Source: Orrella marina (GTDB lineage Bacteria > Pseudomonadota > Gammaproteobacteria > Burkholderiales > Burkholderiaceae_B). Taken from it: a DNA stretch of 64,000 nucleotides. Below are positions 36,356-46,254 of this stretch, in pieces. The first letter of the stretch is position 1; every line of letters starts with the position of its first letter. The notes beneath the pieces were generated by a model. The model worked only from the letters and a program-made list of their open reading frames with translations, did no database searches and was not told the DNA's origin. Both the position numbers and the translations under genes were made by a program. The stretch spans positions 2,046,001 to 2,110,000 of the forward strand of contig NZ_CP028901.1 in the NCBI RefSeq assembly GCF_003058465.1. Reading direction: 5' to 3'.

Positions 36356-37963
36356 TCACATACGGAACACGCCAAACCGGGTTGGTCCGATCGGTGCATT
36401 CAGGGTGGCTGACAGAGAAAGGCCAAGTGTCCTGCGTGTCTGGGCCGGGTCAATCACACCATCATCCCAGAGGCGCGCTGTCGCGTAATATGGATGTCCC
36501 TGATGCTCATACTGATCCCGGATGGGCATCTTGAATGCGTTCTCTTCGTCGCTGCTCCACTGCCCTCCTCTGGCCTCTATTCCATCGCGACGGACCGTAG
36601 CCAGCACGCTGGCTGCCTGCTCACCGCCCATCACGCTGATTCTCGAATTCGGCCAGGTCCACATCATTCTTGGACTGTACGCACGTCCACACATGCCATA
36701 GTTTCCAGCTCCAAAACTCCCCCCAATGATGGCGGTGATCTTGGGAACCTGAACTGTTGCAACCGCTGTCACCATCTTGGCACCATCCTTGGCAATGCCG
36801 CCAGTCTCATACTTGCGCCCGACCATGAAGCCAGTAATGTTCTGCAAGAAGACCAATGGGATACCACGCTGTCCGCAAAGCTCCACAAAGTGCGCGCCTT
36901 TCTGAGCGGACTCGCCAAACAGAATGCCGTTGTTGGCCACGATTCCGACTGGCATGCCATACAACTGGGCAAATCCGGTCACGAGCGTAGTGCCGTAACG
37001 CGCCTTGAATTCGTCAAAGCGCGACCCATCGACCACGCGTGCAATCACCTCGCGTACGTCGTAAGGTCTACGGGCATCTTTCGGCACAATCCCGTAGATT
37101 TCCTTCGGATCGTAAAGCGGCTCCTCAGCATTGCCGATCACCAGATCACCTGGTTTGCGATGATTCAGATTGGCGATGACCCGCCTGGCAAGACTGAGAG
37201 CATGGGCGTCATTCTCGGCAAGATGATCCGCCACACCGGACAGGCGCGTATGCACATCTCCGCCCCCCAGGTCCTCAGCACTGACAATCTCCCCGGTAGC
37301 CGCTTTGACCAGCGGTGGACCCGCCAGAAAGATCGTGCCCTGATTGCGAACGATCACGGTTTCATCACTCATCGCAGGAACGTAGGCCCCTCCTGCTGTG
37401 CAGGATCCCATGACCACGGCGACCTGCGGAATCCCCTTGGCCGACATGTTGGCCTGGTTGTAAAAAATGCGCCCGAAATGGTCACGATCCGGGAAGACCT
37501 CGTCCTGTAATGGCAGGAACGCCCCACCGGAATCGACAAGATAAATGCAGGGCAGATGGTTCTGCTCGGCTATTTCCTGGGCCCGTAGATGTTTCTTGAC
37601 GGTGATGGGGTAGTACGTACCCCCTTTAACCGTGGCATCATTTGCCACAATCATGCACTCGACACCTTGCACCCTGCCAATGCCCGCCACCATGCCCGCC
37701 GATGGCGCATCATTGTCGTACATGTCATAAGCCGCGAGCTGGCCGATCTCCAGAAACGGGCTACCTGGATCCAGCAAATGGCCGATACGGTCTCGCGGTA
37801 GCAGTTTGCCTCTAGCGATATGCTTTGCCCGGGCGGCCTCGCCGCCTCCCATGGAAACCCGGGTTGCCGTGTCTCGCAAGTCTGCAACCAGATTGCGCAT
37901 CGCCTCGGCATTCTCCTGGAACTGCGCGCTGCGCGGATTGACTGCAGATTGAATGATGCTCAT
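36356..37963 (-). CDS. liuB: methylcrotonyl-CoA carboxylase carboxyltransferase (beta) subunit
   Basis: A 535-residue carboxyltransferase that moves CO2 from biotin to 3-methylcrotonyl-CoA. Two crotonase-like halves are present: the N-terminal half with [20 protein letters not shown] and [16 protein letters not shown], and the C-terminal half with [20 protein letters not shown] and [15 protein letters not shown]. Length and the KDGAKM element fit methylcrotonyl rather than propionyl substrates. It is the first gene of the liu operon. The isovaleryl-CoA dehydrogenase gene that normally precedes it is not here. Confidence 0.93.
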   Translation of the reverse strand: MSIIQSAVNPRSAQFQENAEAMRNLVADLRDTATRVSMGGGEAARAKHIARGKLLPRDRIGHLLDPGSPFLEIGQLAAYDMYDNDAPSAGMVAGIGRVQGVECMIVANDATVKGGTYYPITVKKHLRAQEIAEQNHLPCIYLVDSGGAFLPLQDEVFPDRDHFGRIFYNQANMSAKGIPQVAVVMGSCTAGGAYVPAMSDETVIVRNQGTIFLAGPPLVKAATGEIVSAEDLGGGDVHTRLSGVADHLAENDAHALSLARRVIANLNHRKPGDLVIGNAEEPLYDPKEIYGIVPKDARRPYDVREVIARVVDGSRFDEFKARYGTTLVTGFAQLYGMPVGIVANNGILFGESAQKGAHFVELCGQRGIPLVFLQNITGFMVGRKYETGGIAKDGAKMVTAVATVQVPKITAIIGGSFGAGNYGMCGRAYSPRMMWTWPNSRISVMGGEQAASVLATVRRDGIEARGGQWSSDEENAFKMPIRDQYEHQGHPYYATARLWDDGVIDPAQTRRTLGLSLSATLNAPIGPTRFGVFRM

Positions 37964-38197
37964 ATATCCTCACGTGTTTGCGCTTTTATTTATTCTGTGC
38001 CGGCTTTCACCGACTCTGTCCAGATCAGTCCGAACCCATACCAACCGACCATGATCGCGAACTCGAGTTTCGCACTGATCAAGCATTTTCGGAACACCTT
38101 GCCGCTTGCATCACACACGGGGCTTGCGGGCAGACCAGCACAGGGGTTCTGAGATTCAAGCGAAGAAGGCCACTCTTTGCAGCAGCTGTCGCATGCG
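37964..38197. other. intergenic gap upstream of liuB
   Basis: About 234 bp between the liu operon and the upstream acyl-CoA operon, both on -. It must carry the liu promoter or a read-through region. I find no consensus promoter, operator palindrome or terminator in it. Confidence 0.35.
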
Positions 38198-38752
38198 TCA
38201 GCTGCGCGTGACCTTCATGATTGCCTGGGCCAGCAAGACCGGTCTGTCCTCTACGCTGATCGCCCCCCGTAGAAACAGCATGCTGCGCGTTGCATGCGTC
38301 ACCTGCGCGTCTGCGACAAGAAACTCCCCCTCACGCGCCGCCCCCACAAAATGCGTGGTGAGTTCAACCGTGACGCAGGGCTGACGCCCGCTGTGCGACC
38401 AGGCCTGCAAACTTACCGCATGGTCAATCAGTGTTGTCAGCGCGCCGCCATGCACGATTCCAACCGGATTCAGATGACGCGCCTGGACGAGCAATCCGAA
38501 CTGCCAGCTAGCAGGATGCTCACCCGAATCCTCTATCCGACGAGTCCAGAGCGGACCTGCCAGACCCATAAAACCCGGCATATCGCGTGACTTCCATCCT
38601 GCAGCCGTCAGGGCAGCCCCGGATACATCAGATCCATGCGTGTTCTGATCGACCGTGGACTTGTCACTGATGGTTCTAGAAGCTTGTTTCACACTGATAC
38701 TCCCGGGACGAGTGCGTCGGACCAATGGATCAAGCGGAGCCTGAACATTCAT
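38198..38752 (-). CDS. PaaI-like hotdog thioesterase
   Basis: An acyl-CoA thioesterase of 184 residues with a single hotdog domain at residues 75-180. The catalytic-loop segment NPVGIVHGGALTTLIDHAVSLQA matches PaaI/YbgC-type 4HBT proteins, with HGGA at the helix start. The first 60 residues are polar and of low similarity, so the true start may lie further in. It follows the Bug gene by 21 nt and thus closes the IclR-linked operon, where it could release a stuck acyl-CoA. Confidence 0.8.
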   Translation of the reverse strand: MNVQAPLDPLVRRTRPGSISVKQASRTISDKSTVDQNTHGSDVSGAALTAAGWKSRDMPGFMGLAGPLWTRRIEDSGEHPASWQFGLLVQARHLNPVGIVHGGALTTLIDHAVSLQAWSHSGRQPCVTVELTTHFVGAAREGEFLVADAQVTHATRSMLFLRGAISVEDRPVLLAQAIMKVTRS

Positions 38753-38773
38753 CCGATCGCTTTGATTCCTTGC

Positions 38774-39760
38774 TTAGTTGATCTTCAGTCCGGCCTTCTC
38801 GATGACAGGCTCCCACTTGACTCGCTCACTACTCGTGAATTCATCCAGATCAGCAGGTGTGCCACCCTTGACCTCAAAACCCATTTCAAGTAACCGGGCC
38901 TGGGTTTCCGGACGAGACAGCACGTCATTGAAGGCTTTGTTCAGCTTGTCGATCACCGCCTGCGGGGTCCCTTTGGGTGCGAACAGTGCGTTCCAGGCGG
39001 TCACATCAAATCCGGGAACACCTTGCGAGGCAACCGGCGTTGCGCCGGGTACGAGTTTGCTGGGTTCGGTTGAGGTCACGCCGATCGGCCGCAGCTTCTT
39101 GCCAGCGATGTGCGGGCGAGTCGCGGTGGGTGTATCGACTGTTACCTGGATCTGACCACCAAGCAGATCCGACAACGCGTTGGCAGAACCTTTGTAAGGC
39201 ACGCCAAACAATGGGACCCCAGACTCTTCCTTGAGCAACTCCACCACCAGTCGCGCGGTTGTGCTCGGCATGGCCACATCGGCTGCGCGCGGATCGGCCT
39301 TGACCGCAGCCAGCAATTCTTCAACCGATGTCAGAGGCGAATCGGTAGTGACGGCCACAACCATCGGAAATGCGCCCACCAGCAGCACTGGCTCAAAATC
39401 CTTGTCGGCCTCATAACCTGTGTTGGAGTACAGGAACTGGTTCAACACGTGTGTCGCGTTGGTACCCATGGTCAGGGTGTAACCGTCATTCTCCGCGCGC
39501 GCCGCATAGCTGGTACCGATGTTGCCGCCTGCACCAGGACGGTTGTCAATGACGACCGGCTGACCCAGGTCCTTGGCCACCAGATCAGCCAGGTAGCGGG
39601 TTGCGACGTCAGTACCTTGACCGGCGGGATACGCCACGACAATCGTGATCGGCTTGTCAGGATAGCTGTTGGCAAGTGCTGCCGGAGCGGCCAGAGCCAA
39701 CGACACTGCGGTCAGAACGGAACCGGCAATGGGCTTGATCATAGAACTAAGTCGTTGCAT
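38774..39760 (-). CDS. Bug/TctC-type periplasmic solute receptor
   Basis: A 328-residue binding protein of the tripartite tricarboxylate transporter family. A signal peptide (about 1-31, APAALA) is followed by SYPDKPITIVVAYPAGQGTDVATR and VVIDNRPGAGGNIGTSYAA, the two loops that bind carboxylate ligands in Bug proteins. No TctA/TctB membrane subunits are adjacent, as is frequent in Alcaligenaceae. The operon position between acyl-CoA genes suggests its ligand is the organic acid degraded there. Confidence 0.88.
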   Translation of the reverse strand: MQRLSSMIKPIAGSVLTAVSLALAAPAALANSYPDKPITIVVAYPAGQGTDVATRYLADLVAKDLGQPVVIDNRPGAGGNIGTSYAARAENDGYTLTMGTNATHVLNQFLYSNTGYEADKDFEPVLLVGAFPMVVAVTTDSPLTSVEELLAAVKADPRAADVAMPSTTARLVVELLKEESGVPLFGVPYKGSANALSDLLGGQIQVTVDTPTATRPHIAGKKLRPIGVTSTEPSKLVPGATPVASQGVPGFDVTAWNALFAPKGTPQAVIDKLNKAFNDVLSRPETQARLLEMGFEVKGGTPADLDEFTSSERVKWEPVIEKAGLKIN

Positions 39761-39804
39761 CTTGATGTCTCCTCAAAATTGAGTTTTATTTAGCATGAAC
39801 ACAA

Positions 39805-41019
39805 CTATCTCGAAACGACGCCGTCCATATCAGGCATCGCTCCAGACGCTTCCAGCGCACGGATATCGGCATCCTGATATCCGTGTTCGCGCAGAATAGG
39901 GTGAGCATCTTTCGCAAAAGCAGGTGGTGCAGAGCCTTGCTGCCCAGGCGTACCGTGTAGTCGCATGGGCGAACGCAAGCCGCGATACACACCATCCGTG
40001 ACAACCATTTGTCGATGTGCGACGTGTGGGTGATTCAAGGCTTGAGGCACCGAGTTAACACTTCCGGCGGGAACACCAACACGCATGAGTGCCTCGCATA
40101 ACGCCTGAGCATCGTGACCGCTGATGGCCTCTTCAATTAACTGTTTGAGTGCATCGCGATGGCTAACGCGTCGAGCGTTGGAGCTGAAACGCTCATCCTC
40201 AAGCAGGGGGTCCAGACCGACATGCTTGCAGAATCGCCTGAACTGCCCATCATTGACCACGCCAATGAAAACCTCACCATCACGAGCTCTGAACTTGTCG
40301 TAGGGTGCAATATTGGGGTGTGCACTGCCAAGCAGTTCTGGCTCACGTCCTGAGGCAAACCAGTTTGACGCATGTGGAATCAGAAGGCTCAGCGCAGTGT
40401 CAAACAGGGCCGCTTCAACTCGCTGCCCCTGTCCGGTGTGATGGCGAGCCTGCAATGCCATCAGAATCTCTGACAGTGCAACATACCCTGTCAAGTGATC
40501 AACGATGGGTATGCCGACCCGGGTCGAGCCGGTTTCGGTTGACCCATTGATACTCATCACCCCGCAGATCGCCTGCAAGACCGCGTCATATCCGGGCAAT
40601 CCACCAAGTGGACCGTCTGATCCGAATCCAGTCACTGTGCAATACACGAGTCCCGGATACCGGTCTTTCAAAGTCTGCTCATACCCGATCCCCCACTTCT
40701 CCATGGTGCCAGGAAGAAAGTTCTCCACCAGCACATCGGCACCATCGAGCAGCGTGTGCAGTACCGCCTGGGCACGGGGTTTCGAGAGATCCAGACTGAT
40801 CGAGCGCTTGCCACGGTTAAGCGCAGAAAAGTAGGCTGCGTTACCACAAGAGCCAAATGGTGGGCCGAGTTTTCTGGTTTCATCACCCATCGGCGGCTCC
40901 ACCTTGATCACATCGGCCCCGTTGTCGGCCAGCATCTGGGTGCAAAGCGGACCTGCCAGCACCCGGGTCAGGTCGACCACTTTGATTCCACAGAGCGCTC
41001 CGTTAGTGTTCGCGCTCAT
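39805..41019 (-). CDS. type III CoA transferase (CaiB/BaiF family)
   Basis: A 404-residue enzyme that moves CoA between acids. N-terminal VVDLTRVLAGPLCTQMLADNGADVIKVEPP and the catalytic aspartate in LPGYDAVLQAICGVMS (about residue 160-170) are typical, as is the GKRSISLDL segment. It starts 8 nt after the MaoC-like gene, so they are translationally close. Succinyl-CoA or another donor is likely; the acceptor is presumably the substrate delivered by the Bug receptor. Confidence 0.9.
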   Translation of the reverse strand: MSANTNGALCGIKVVDLTRVLAGPLCTQMLADNGADVIKVEPPMGDETRKLGPPFGSCGNAAYFSALNRGKRSISLDLSKPRAQAVLHTLLDGADVLVENFLPGTMEKWGIGYEQTLKDRYPGLVYCTVTGFGSDGPLGGLPGYDAVLQAICGVMSINGSTETGSTRVGIPIVDHLTGYVALSEILMALQARHHTGQGQRVEAALFDTALSLLIPHASNWFASGREPELLGSAHPNIAPYDKFRARDGEVFIGVVNDGQFRRFCKHVGLDPLLEDERFSSNARRVSHRDALKQLIEEAISGHDAQALCEALMRVGVPAGSVNSVPQALNHPHVAHRQMVVTDGVYRGLRSPMRLHGTPGQQGSAPPAFAKDAHPILREHGYQDADIRALEASGAMPDMDGVVSR

Positions 41020-41027
41020 GATTTACC

Positions 41028-42167
41028 TTAACCTTTGCTAGGCAGAACGACGATACCGGTTCCGACCGCTGAGAGTTCATCGTCCTGGTTGCGGGCCTGT
41101 TGCTCGATTTCGACCATGTGTTTGCCGTCTTCGACAAACTTGCGCTTGACCTTGCCGTGGATGAACAACATGTCGCCTTCAGGGTTGTGACGACGAACCT
41201 GGCAGGTGGTCTTGTGCAGGAAGCCAGCATCTCCCATCCAGTTGGTCAGCTGATGGGTCAGCCAGGAAGTCCGCTCTGGACCATAGTCGTAGGCACCTGG
41301 TGCCCCGACTTCCAGTGCAAAGTCTTCTTCCCAGTGCACGCGCTCAGGCACATCCGGAATACCAAAACGGTTCTTGATGCCAACGCCGGGGTGTGCATCA
41401 ATCAGCCTCCATGCCATCTTGTTGGCGCGAATGTACAGGCCGCCCCATCCCTGGGCATACGCGATAAAGCCAGTGACGGTCATCGGGCCTTTGAACATGA
41501 CGGGCAGCTCTTCACCCTCGTTCACTTCTTCCCAGTAGCGCGGCACGGCGCCCCGGACTTCTTCATTGCGATACAGGTTGTAAGCCGCCTGCAGCTCTTC
41601 GTCCGTGTACTGACGAGGACCGCGCTCGCGCACTTCCTTGTACTTGGTGCCCTTTTCACGGGCATGATCTCGCTCGGTACGGAAGCACCAGCTATCAGCT
41701 TCAGCAACCTTGTCGCCTTCCTGATTAAAGAAGTCCACGTGGTAAATCTGCTGGACAGCACGGCCGGCAAAGCGCGTGTCGTGTTCGATCAGATCTTTGA
41801 GATAGGCCTCGGTTCGGATCTCGTCATTGCGACTGACCACTTTGTGCCAGGTCCAGTTTGCACCCGACCACATCGCATGTACCCCTGGCAGCCCACCTAC
41901 GTATCCCGACACAATCCGGTTGGTTGCGAACAAAAAACTTGGCAACGCAATGATGCCGCCATACTGGGTGTTGGCCGCGTATGCCGGGTCACACCAGAGT
42001 GGATTGTCGTCACCGATCCCATGCGCATAGTGACGGATGTTGTCGCGTGTGGCTTCGTAGCACCATGGCTCTGCCGTCTCGTTGATCTTTACGCCGATAC
42101 GACGTCGCAAGTCATCAAGGCCTGCTTCGGTGATTTTGGGGAAGCTGCGCTCAATCTGTGTTGACAC
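41028..42167 (-). CDS. MaoC-like/FAS1-type dehydratase
   Basis: A 379-residue protein with two hotdog halves: an FAS1-type N-terminal dehydratase domain (about 20-150) and a C-terminal MaoC-like domain (about 190-370). Features include HYAHGIGDDNPLWCDP, the hydratase-like loop that carries the catalytic Asp/His. Members hydrate enoyl-CoA thioesters such as mesaconyl-CoA or related acids; the sequence does not settle which. Translation starts from GTG (42165-42167) behind AAGGAGA. It lies between the synthetase and CoA transferase genes. Confidence 0.82.
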   Translation of the reverse strand: MSTQIERSFPKITEAGLDDLRRRIGVKINETAEPWCYEATRDNIRHYAHGIGDDNPLWCDPAYAANTQYGGIIALPSFLFATNRIVSGYVGGLPGVHAMWSGANWTWHKVVSRNDEIRTEAYLKDLIEHDTRFAGRAVQQIYHVDFFNQEGDKVAEADSWCFRTERDHAREKGTKYKEVRERGPRQYTDEELQAAYNLYRNEEVRGAVPRYWEEVNEGEELPVMFKGPMTVTGFIAYAQGWGGLYIRANKMAWRLIDAHPGVGIKNRFGIPDVPERVHWEEDFALEVGAPGAYDYGPERTSWLTHQLTNWMGDAGFLHKTTCQVRRHNPEGDMLFIHGKVKRKFVEDGKHMVEIEQQARNQDDELSAVGTGIVVLPSKG

Positions 42168-42242
42168 AATAGGTCTCCTTTTTCAATTATGGGTATGTAA
42201 GCTTGATCTAACTGATATATGTTCTGACGATGAATTCAAAAC

Positions 42243-43808
42243 TCACGACTGGGCCGCTGCCAGCGCCTGGGCTTCGCGTTCACGCAACACCTTGCGATGC
42301 ACCTTTCCGGCAGGGGTTTTGGGGAGCTCGCTCACGATCGCAACATGTCGCGGATACTCGTGCTGGCTTAGCTTTCGCTTGACCAGATCCTGAATTTCTG
42401 CAGTAAATTCAGCGCTCTCTGGCCGACCGCTCACGATGAACGCCTTGACCACCTGACCTCTGAGCGAATCTGGCACACCAATCGCAGCGGCTTCCAGAAC
42501 GTCGGGATGCATGAGCATCACGTTCTCGATCTCCACAGCACTCATGGTCCATCCGGCAGAGATAATCACATCGTCCGCACGCCCACCGTGGTAGAAGTAA
42601 CCCTCCTCGTCCACACGCCCCAGGTCCTTGGTTCGAACCCATTCGCTGCGACGCCAGACCATCATCTCGCCGGTGTCACCTACTGCACATTCATTCCCTT
42701 TTGCATCGTGAACCTCCACTTTTCCACCAGGAATCGGCTTTCCAAGCGACCCACGCTTGACCGCAAAATCAGGCGCTCCGGGGTAGCTCACGAGCACCAC
42801 ACCAATCTCGGTGGTGCCGTACATGCTGCAGACTTCTAGACCGAACACACGCTTGATAAAGTCAGCGGTATCGTCATCAATGGGCTCACCTGTGAATGAG
42901 AGTTTTTCGAAGCTGTACTGGTAGTTGCTGGCAACCCCACTGTTTTTGATCATGCGGTAGTGGGTTGCAGCGGCAGACATGTTTGTGAAACTGTGCTGGG
43001 AGAGTGCCTCGATGAGTCGAACCGGATTAAAGCGCCCGCTGTAGGCGCCCACGGTCAGTCCCATTGCAAGCGGCGCTAGCGTACCGTGCCACAGCCCATG
43101 GCCCCACGCAGGTGAGGACGGGCAGAAAAAACGGTCACCGGGACGAAGGCCTGTTCCGTACAGCGCAGCGACCATCAGCGTCACGAGTGCCCGATGGGAA
43201 TGTTTGACCGCTTCAGGCAGCTCCCTGGTGGTGCCCGATGTGTACTGAAACACAGCAAGCTCATTACTGTGCGACTGAACCGGGTATGTGTCGGAGAATC
43301 CACTCAGCGAGCGCTCAAACTCCGCGTCATAGATCTGCACGTTCACCGACTGGCTGACACCGGAAACATCCTGTGCCTTGTGGGCGTGCGTAAGCAGCAT
43401 GACCGGCTTGCAATCGTTCACTCGCAAGGCAATGCCATCCGGTCCGAACAAGGTGAACATCGGCACTGCGATCGCGCCGTGCTTGATGACACCGAACATC
43501 GCGACATAGAAGGCCTTGGAGGGGTCAAGCATGATGGCAACCCGATCCCCGCGATTGACGCCCTGCTCCTTCAGGAAATGCGCAAACCGTGACGACTCCG
43601 CTGACAGCTCCGCATAGCTGATGATCTCGTCGGTGCCATCCGCATGGGCAACGATCAGTGCATCGCGGCCACTTGTGGCGTGCCGGTCAACACACTCATG
43701 GGCGATGTTGAACGAATCACGGTTTCCATCAAACAGGTCCCACAATTTCTCCGGGGAAAAATGTTGCTGCGCATCCGCATAACTCTGGTAATCGGTAAGT
43801 AGGGTCAT
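42243..43808 (-). CDS. AMP-forming acyl-CoA synthetase
   Basis: A 521-residue ANL-superfamily ligase that activates a carboxylic acid to its CoA ester. The P-loop reads YTSGTTRELPEAVKHSHR, the A5 motif MYGTTEIG, the A8 hinge YHGGRADDVIISAGWTM, and the catalytic lysine is in KTPAGKVHRK. The P-loop has Arg-Glu-Leu where Gly-x-Pro-Lys is usual, a variant known in some members but worth noting. The ATG at 43808 (MTLLTDYQSY) is preferred; the AT-rich frame before it is promoter sequence. It is the first gene of the five-gene operon. Confidence 0.88.
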   Translation of the reverse strand: MTLLTDYQSYADAQQHFSPEKLWDLFDGNRDSFNIAHECVDRHATSGRDALIVAHADGTDEIISYAELSAESSRFAHFLKEQGVNRGDRVAIMLDPSKAFYVAMFGVIKHGAIAVPMFTLFGPDGIALRVNDCKPVMLLTHAHKAQDVSGVSQSVNVQIYDAEFERSLSGFSDTYPVQSHSNELAVFQYTSGTTRELPEAVKHSHRALVTLMVAALYGTGLRPGDRFFCPSSPAWGHGLWHGTLAPLAMGLTVGAYSGRFNPVRLIEALSQHSFTNMSAAATHYRMIKNSGVASNYQYSFEKLSFTGEPIDDDTADFIKRVFGLEVCSMYGTTEIGVVLVSYPGAPDFAVKRGSLGKPIPGGKVEVHDAKGNECAVGDTGEMMVWRRSEWVRTKDLGRVDEEGYFYHGGRADDVIISAGWTMSAVEIENVMLMHPDVLEAAAIGVPDSLRGQVVKAFIVSGRPESAEFTAEIQDLVKRKLSQHEYPRHVAIVSELPKTPAGKVHRKVLREREAQALAAAQS

Positions 43809-43884
43809 GATCTGGACCAAGGCTGTTGTTGATATGAGTCCAGTATGGCTGCATCGATTTATTTTTGTCAAATGAATTATTAAA

Positions 43885-43898
43885 TTGTATATATACAA
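43885..43898. promoter_or_regulatory. perfect 14-bp palindrome, candidate IclR operator
   Basis: TTGTATATATACAA is a perfect inverted repeat 77 bp upstream of the synthetase start codon. IclR-type regulators bind short AT-rich palindromes, and the divergent regulator gene starts about 350 bp away. Inferred from symmetry and position. Confidence 0.5.
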
Positions 43899-44224
43899 AA
43901 TATACTGTTCAATCAACAACGCTGATTGATTTCAAGGATTCTGGATTGGCAGCATATGTCACACTTCTGATTCCATCGCTGTTCAGTATAGGGAGGCCAC
44001 GGTTTAAATTTTTTTGTTATAAATCATGGTATTAAATTTCACCATGGGCGAGTTTAGATCCCGCCTTGCAATCCATCCATGCGTCCGGAGATGACCATGC
44101 TGCGTCACTCAGACATATAAAAATGGATGATCGTCTTACTCGAAAATATGAAATTATTTTGTCGGTATACAATAACTATTCTCCAAAAATTTTCTAGAAA
44201 ACATCCACTCAAACGACAGACCGT

Positions 44225-44236
44225 GGTCCGCGGACC
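44225..44236. promoter_or_regulatory. GC palindrome overlapping the leader of the IclR gene
   Basis: GGTCCGCGGACC is a perfect 12-bp palindrome that ends just before the AGGAG of the regulator gene. In the mRNA it would fold beside the ribosome binding site. It could be an autoregulatory operator or affect translation. No proof beyond its symmetry. Confidence 0.35.
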
Positions 44237-44251
44237 TGCTCAGGAGCGACT

Positions 44252-45034
44252 ATGTCCACTGTTTCCCCCACCAAAAAGCCGGCGCGTGTCCGTCCCGTAC
44301 CCGCAGTATCAAGAGCCATCGCCATCCTTCGTCTGCTCGGAGAATCCGAGCAACCGCTTGGCGTGAAAGCCATCGCTGACGAACTCGGACTGGTGCCGTC
44401 CACAACACTGCACATTCTTCGCGTGCTGGTCAGTGAAGAGCTCATCGAAGTCGATGCAGACACCAAGCGATACGTACTAGGAGGTGGCATGATCACGCTG
44501 GCCAGAAGCGTTCTGGAAAAGGGCAGCTTCGCTGAGCGGGCTCAGCCTGCTCTGGACCGGATCGCCTCCAGTTTCGGAGTCACGGCCATGTTTGTCGAAG
44601 TGACGGCGCAGGAATCGGTGGTGGTGCTGGGGATATCTCATTCAGCCCAGCCATTCCGGATTCACACCGATGTCGGCAGTCAGTTCAACACGCTGGTCAG
44701 TGCCACAGGTCGCCTGATCGCCGCACACAGCAATGCGCCCTGGAGCAGCCTGCGCCAGAAGTTCGATGCAATTGCCTGGGACAGACGCCCTGCTTTCACG
44801 GACTGGAAGATGGAGGTCGAACTTGCAAAGGAACAGGGCTGGAGTATTGATCGCGACAACTTTCTGAGAGGAATCACCGTTCTCGCTGTTCCTGTCCTGG
44901 CACCGAGTGGACGCCTGTCCCATACCCTGGTGGCTGCCGGCCTGTCGTCGCAGTTCGATCAGGACTTCACGACGGATCTGGCGCAATCTATGCGCCAGGA
45001 AGCGTCGGCCTTATCCAGAATGACGCTCGGCTAA
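44252..45034 (+). CDS. IclR-family transcriptional regulator
   Basis: A 260-residue regulator. The N-terminal winged HTH (residues 17-75) includes AVSRAIAILRLLGES and LGVKAIADELGLVPSTTLHILRVL. The effector-binding domain (about 90-255) has the conserved RLIAAHS segment (about 155). It is divergent from the acyl-CoA operon, the usual setting for IclR control of carboxylate catabolism. The effector may be the free acid or its CoA ester. Confidence 0.9.
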   Translation: MSTVSPTKKPARVRPVPAVSRAIAILRLLGESEQPLGVKAIADELGLVPSTTLHILRVLVSEELIEVDADTKRYVLGGGMITLARSVLEKGSFAERAQPALDRIASSFGVTAMFVEVTAQESVVVLGISHSAQPFRIHTDVGSQFNTLVSATGRLIAAHSNAPWSSLRQKFDAIAWDRRPAFTDWKMEVELAKEQGWSIDRDNFLRGITVLAVPVLAPSGRLSHTLVAAGLSSQFDQDFTTDLAQSMRQEASALSRMTLG

Positions 45035-45146
45035 AGAACGCCGACAAGACTTATTCAAGACATATAGACCGTTTAGTCCTTTGCGTTCACATTCGGCGCT
45101 ATGCTAAACATTGCGCAGGGGAGATAACTAGCGGGAGTCAGAGCTC

Positions 45147-46220
45147 ATGGCGTTGCTTGGCATCGGCGAGAAGGATCGTTACGGTCGACAGAAACGAATT
45201 GCCCACGAGGGCAAATTCCTGCGTGCCAGTCGAACTGGTGGCATATCGCTACGAGCTCAGACCCGAGCCGCAGGCCTGAATCTGACTGCCAACACCAGGC
45301 ATGGTTTGAGAGTTTCTCACCGACTTGGCAGAAAGACCCAGCTTGCGTTTCAAAACGGCAGACTGGTGTTTCGCGGACGTTACGGCTCAGGCCCGACCCG
45401 GTTGAATGTCTCGAAGACTGGTATGACCGTCTCGACCCGCAATCCGTTTGGCACCATCAACTGGATCAAACCGAATCGATCGTCTGCAAAACTTTTCGGG
45501 GTCCAGGTTCGCGGACAGAAGGCGTTATTCATCCAGATGGTCATGCTTGCAATCACAGGCGTCGTGGCACTGGCCTCACTGGCGATCAATCTGTGTATCC
45601 TTCTGATCAACGTCATCGTCTGGCTGGCAACACATCTATGGAATCTGACCGCAAAAATACCCGACACACTTGATGACATTGCCCACATCTGGCGCAAACG
45701 CAGGCTGCGTCAGACAAGACTCGAGCTCGACCACACCGTGCAACAAGCTATCGATGACTGGTCGCAAGATGATGTCATTCATGCAAACGAGTTAATGTTT
45801 CTCTCAGTTGCACGTGGCCACAGCGCACTCGATGCCAGTCGCACAAGCGACTGGCCACTTGCGCAACACCTGACTGTAAGAAAGCACCGTCGGACACTCG
45901 ACCAGGAAACACACCAGCGAATCGGTGCACTCATCGAGCATGCACTGACACGAGATCGCAACAAGCCTGACAAAGCTGATCACACGGATGCCGCAGAGCA
46001 TAAGCAGCCAGGGACAACCACTGCAGTTCGGATTCTCGCACTGACAGCCTTGATTGCGAAGGCAACAGAATCGAAGATCACCGCATCGCAACGCCCGGAA
46101 CTGCTTTTCGCACTAGACGATCTGATGCTTGAGCAAGGATCTCGCAATGTCCTGCAGGACCAGATGCTTGAAGTATTCGCCGACCAATGCGGGTTGCGCC
46201 TGACAAACCGGACGCACTGA
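45147..46220 (+). CDS. uncharacterised protein with two central TM helices
   Basis: A 357-residue protein not assigned to a named family with confidence. Residues 1-115 are basic and beta-rich, with repeats of the type LNVSKTGMTVSTRNPFG that recall DUF4236-like modules. Two hydrophobic helices follow (about 125-175, QMVMLAITGVVALASLAI and LLINVIVWLATHL), then a highly charged helical region and a C-terminal helical domain of about 60 residues. It is preceded by GGGAG and is probably monocistronic. Function unknown. Confidence 0.7.
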   Translation: MALLGIGEKDRYGRQKRIAHEGKFLRASRTGGISLRAQTRAAGLNLTANTRHGLRVSHRLGRKTQLAFQNGRLVFRGRYGSGPTRLNVSKTGMTVSTRNPFGTINWIKPNRSSAKLFGVQVRGQKALFIQMVMLAITGVVALASLAINLCILLINVIVWLATHLWNLTAKIPDTLDDIAHIWRKRRLRQTRLELDHTVQQAIDDWSQDDVIHANELMFLSVARGHSALDASRTSDWPLAQHLTVRKHRRTLDQETHQRIGALIEHALTRDRNKPDKADHTDAAEHKQPGTTTAVRILALTALIAKATESKITASQRPELLFALDDLMLEQGSRNVLQDQMLEVFADQCGLRLTNRTH

Positions 46221-46254
46221 AGCGCCACTGCGCGCCCGAGCCGGCGCCAGCAGC

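Larger units (their letters stand above)
43809..44251. promoter_or_regulatory. AT-rich divergent control region of the acyl-CoA operon and IclR gene
   Basis: About 440 bp, strikingly AT-rich compared with its neighbours. Besides the palindromes listed separately, it has long A/T tracts near 44010 and 44150. These should hold the promoters of both the - operon and the + regulator gene. No small gene with an RBS is evident. Confidence 0.6.

Noticed and set aside
36494..37510. 338-codon open frame on +
   Set aside because: Antisense to the carboxyltransferase gene liuB and without RBS or family features.
41100..42164. 354-codon open frame on +
   Set aside because: Exactly antisense to the MaoC-like gene. 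That gene has clear family motifs and an RBS, so the + frame is a shadow.
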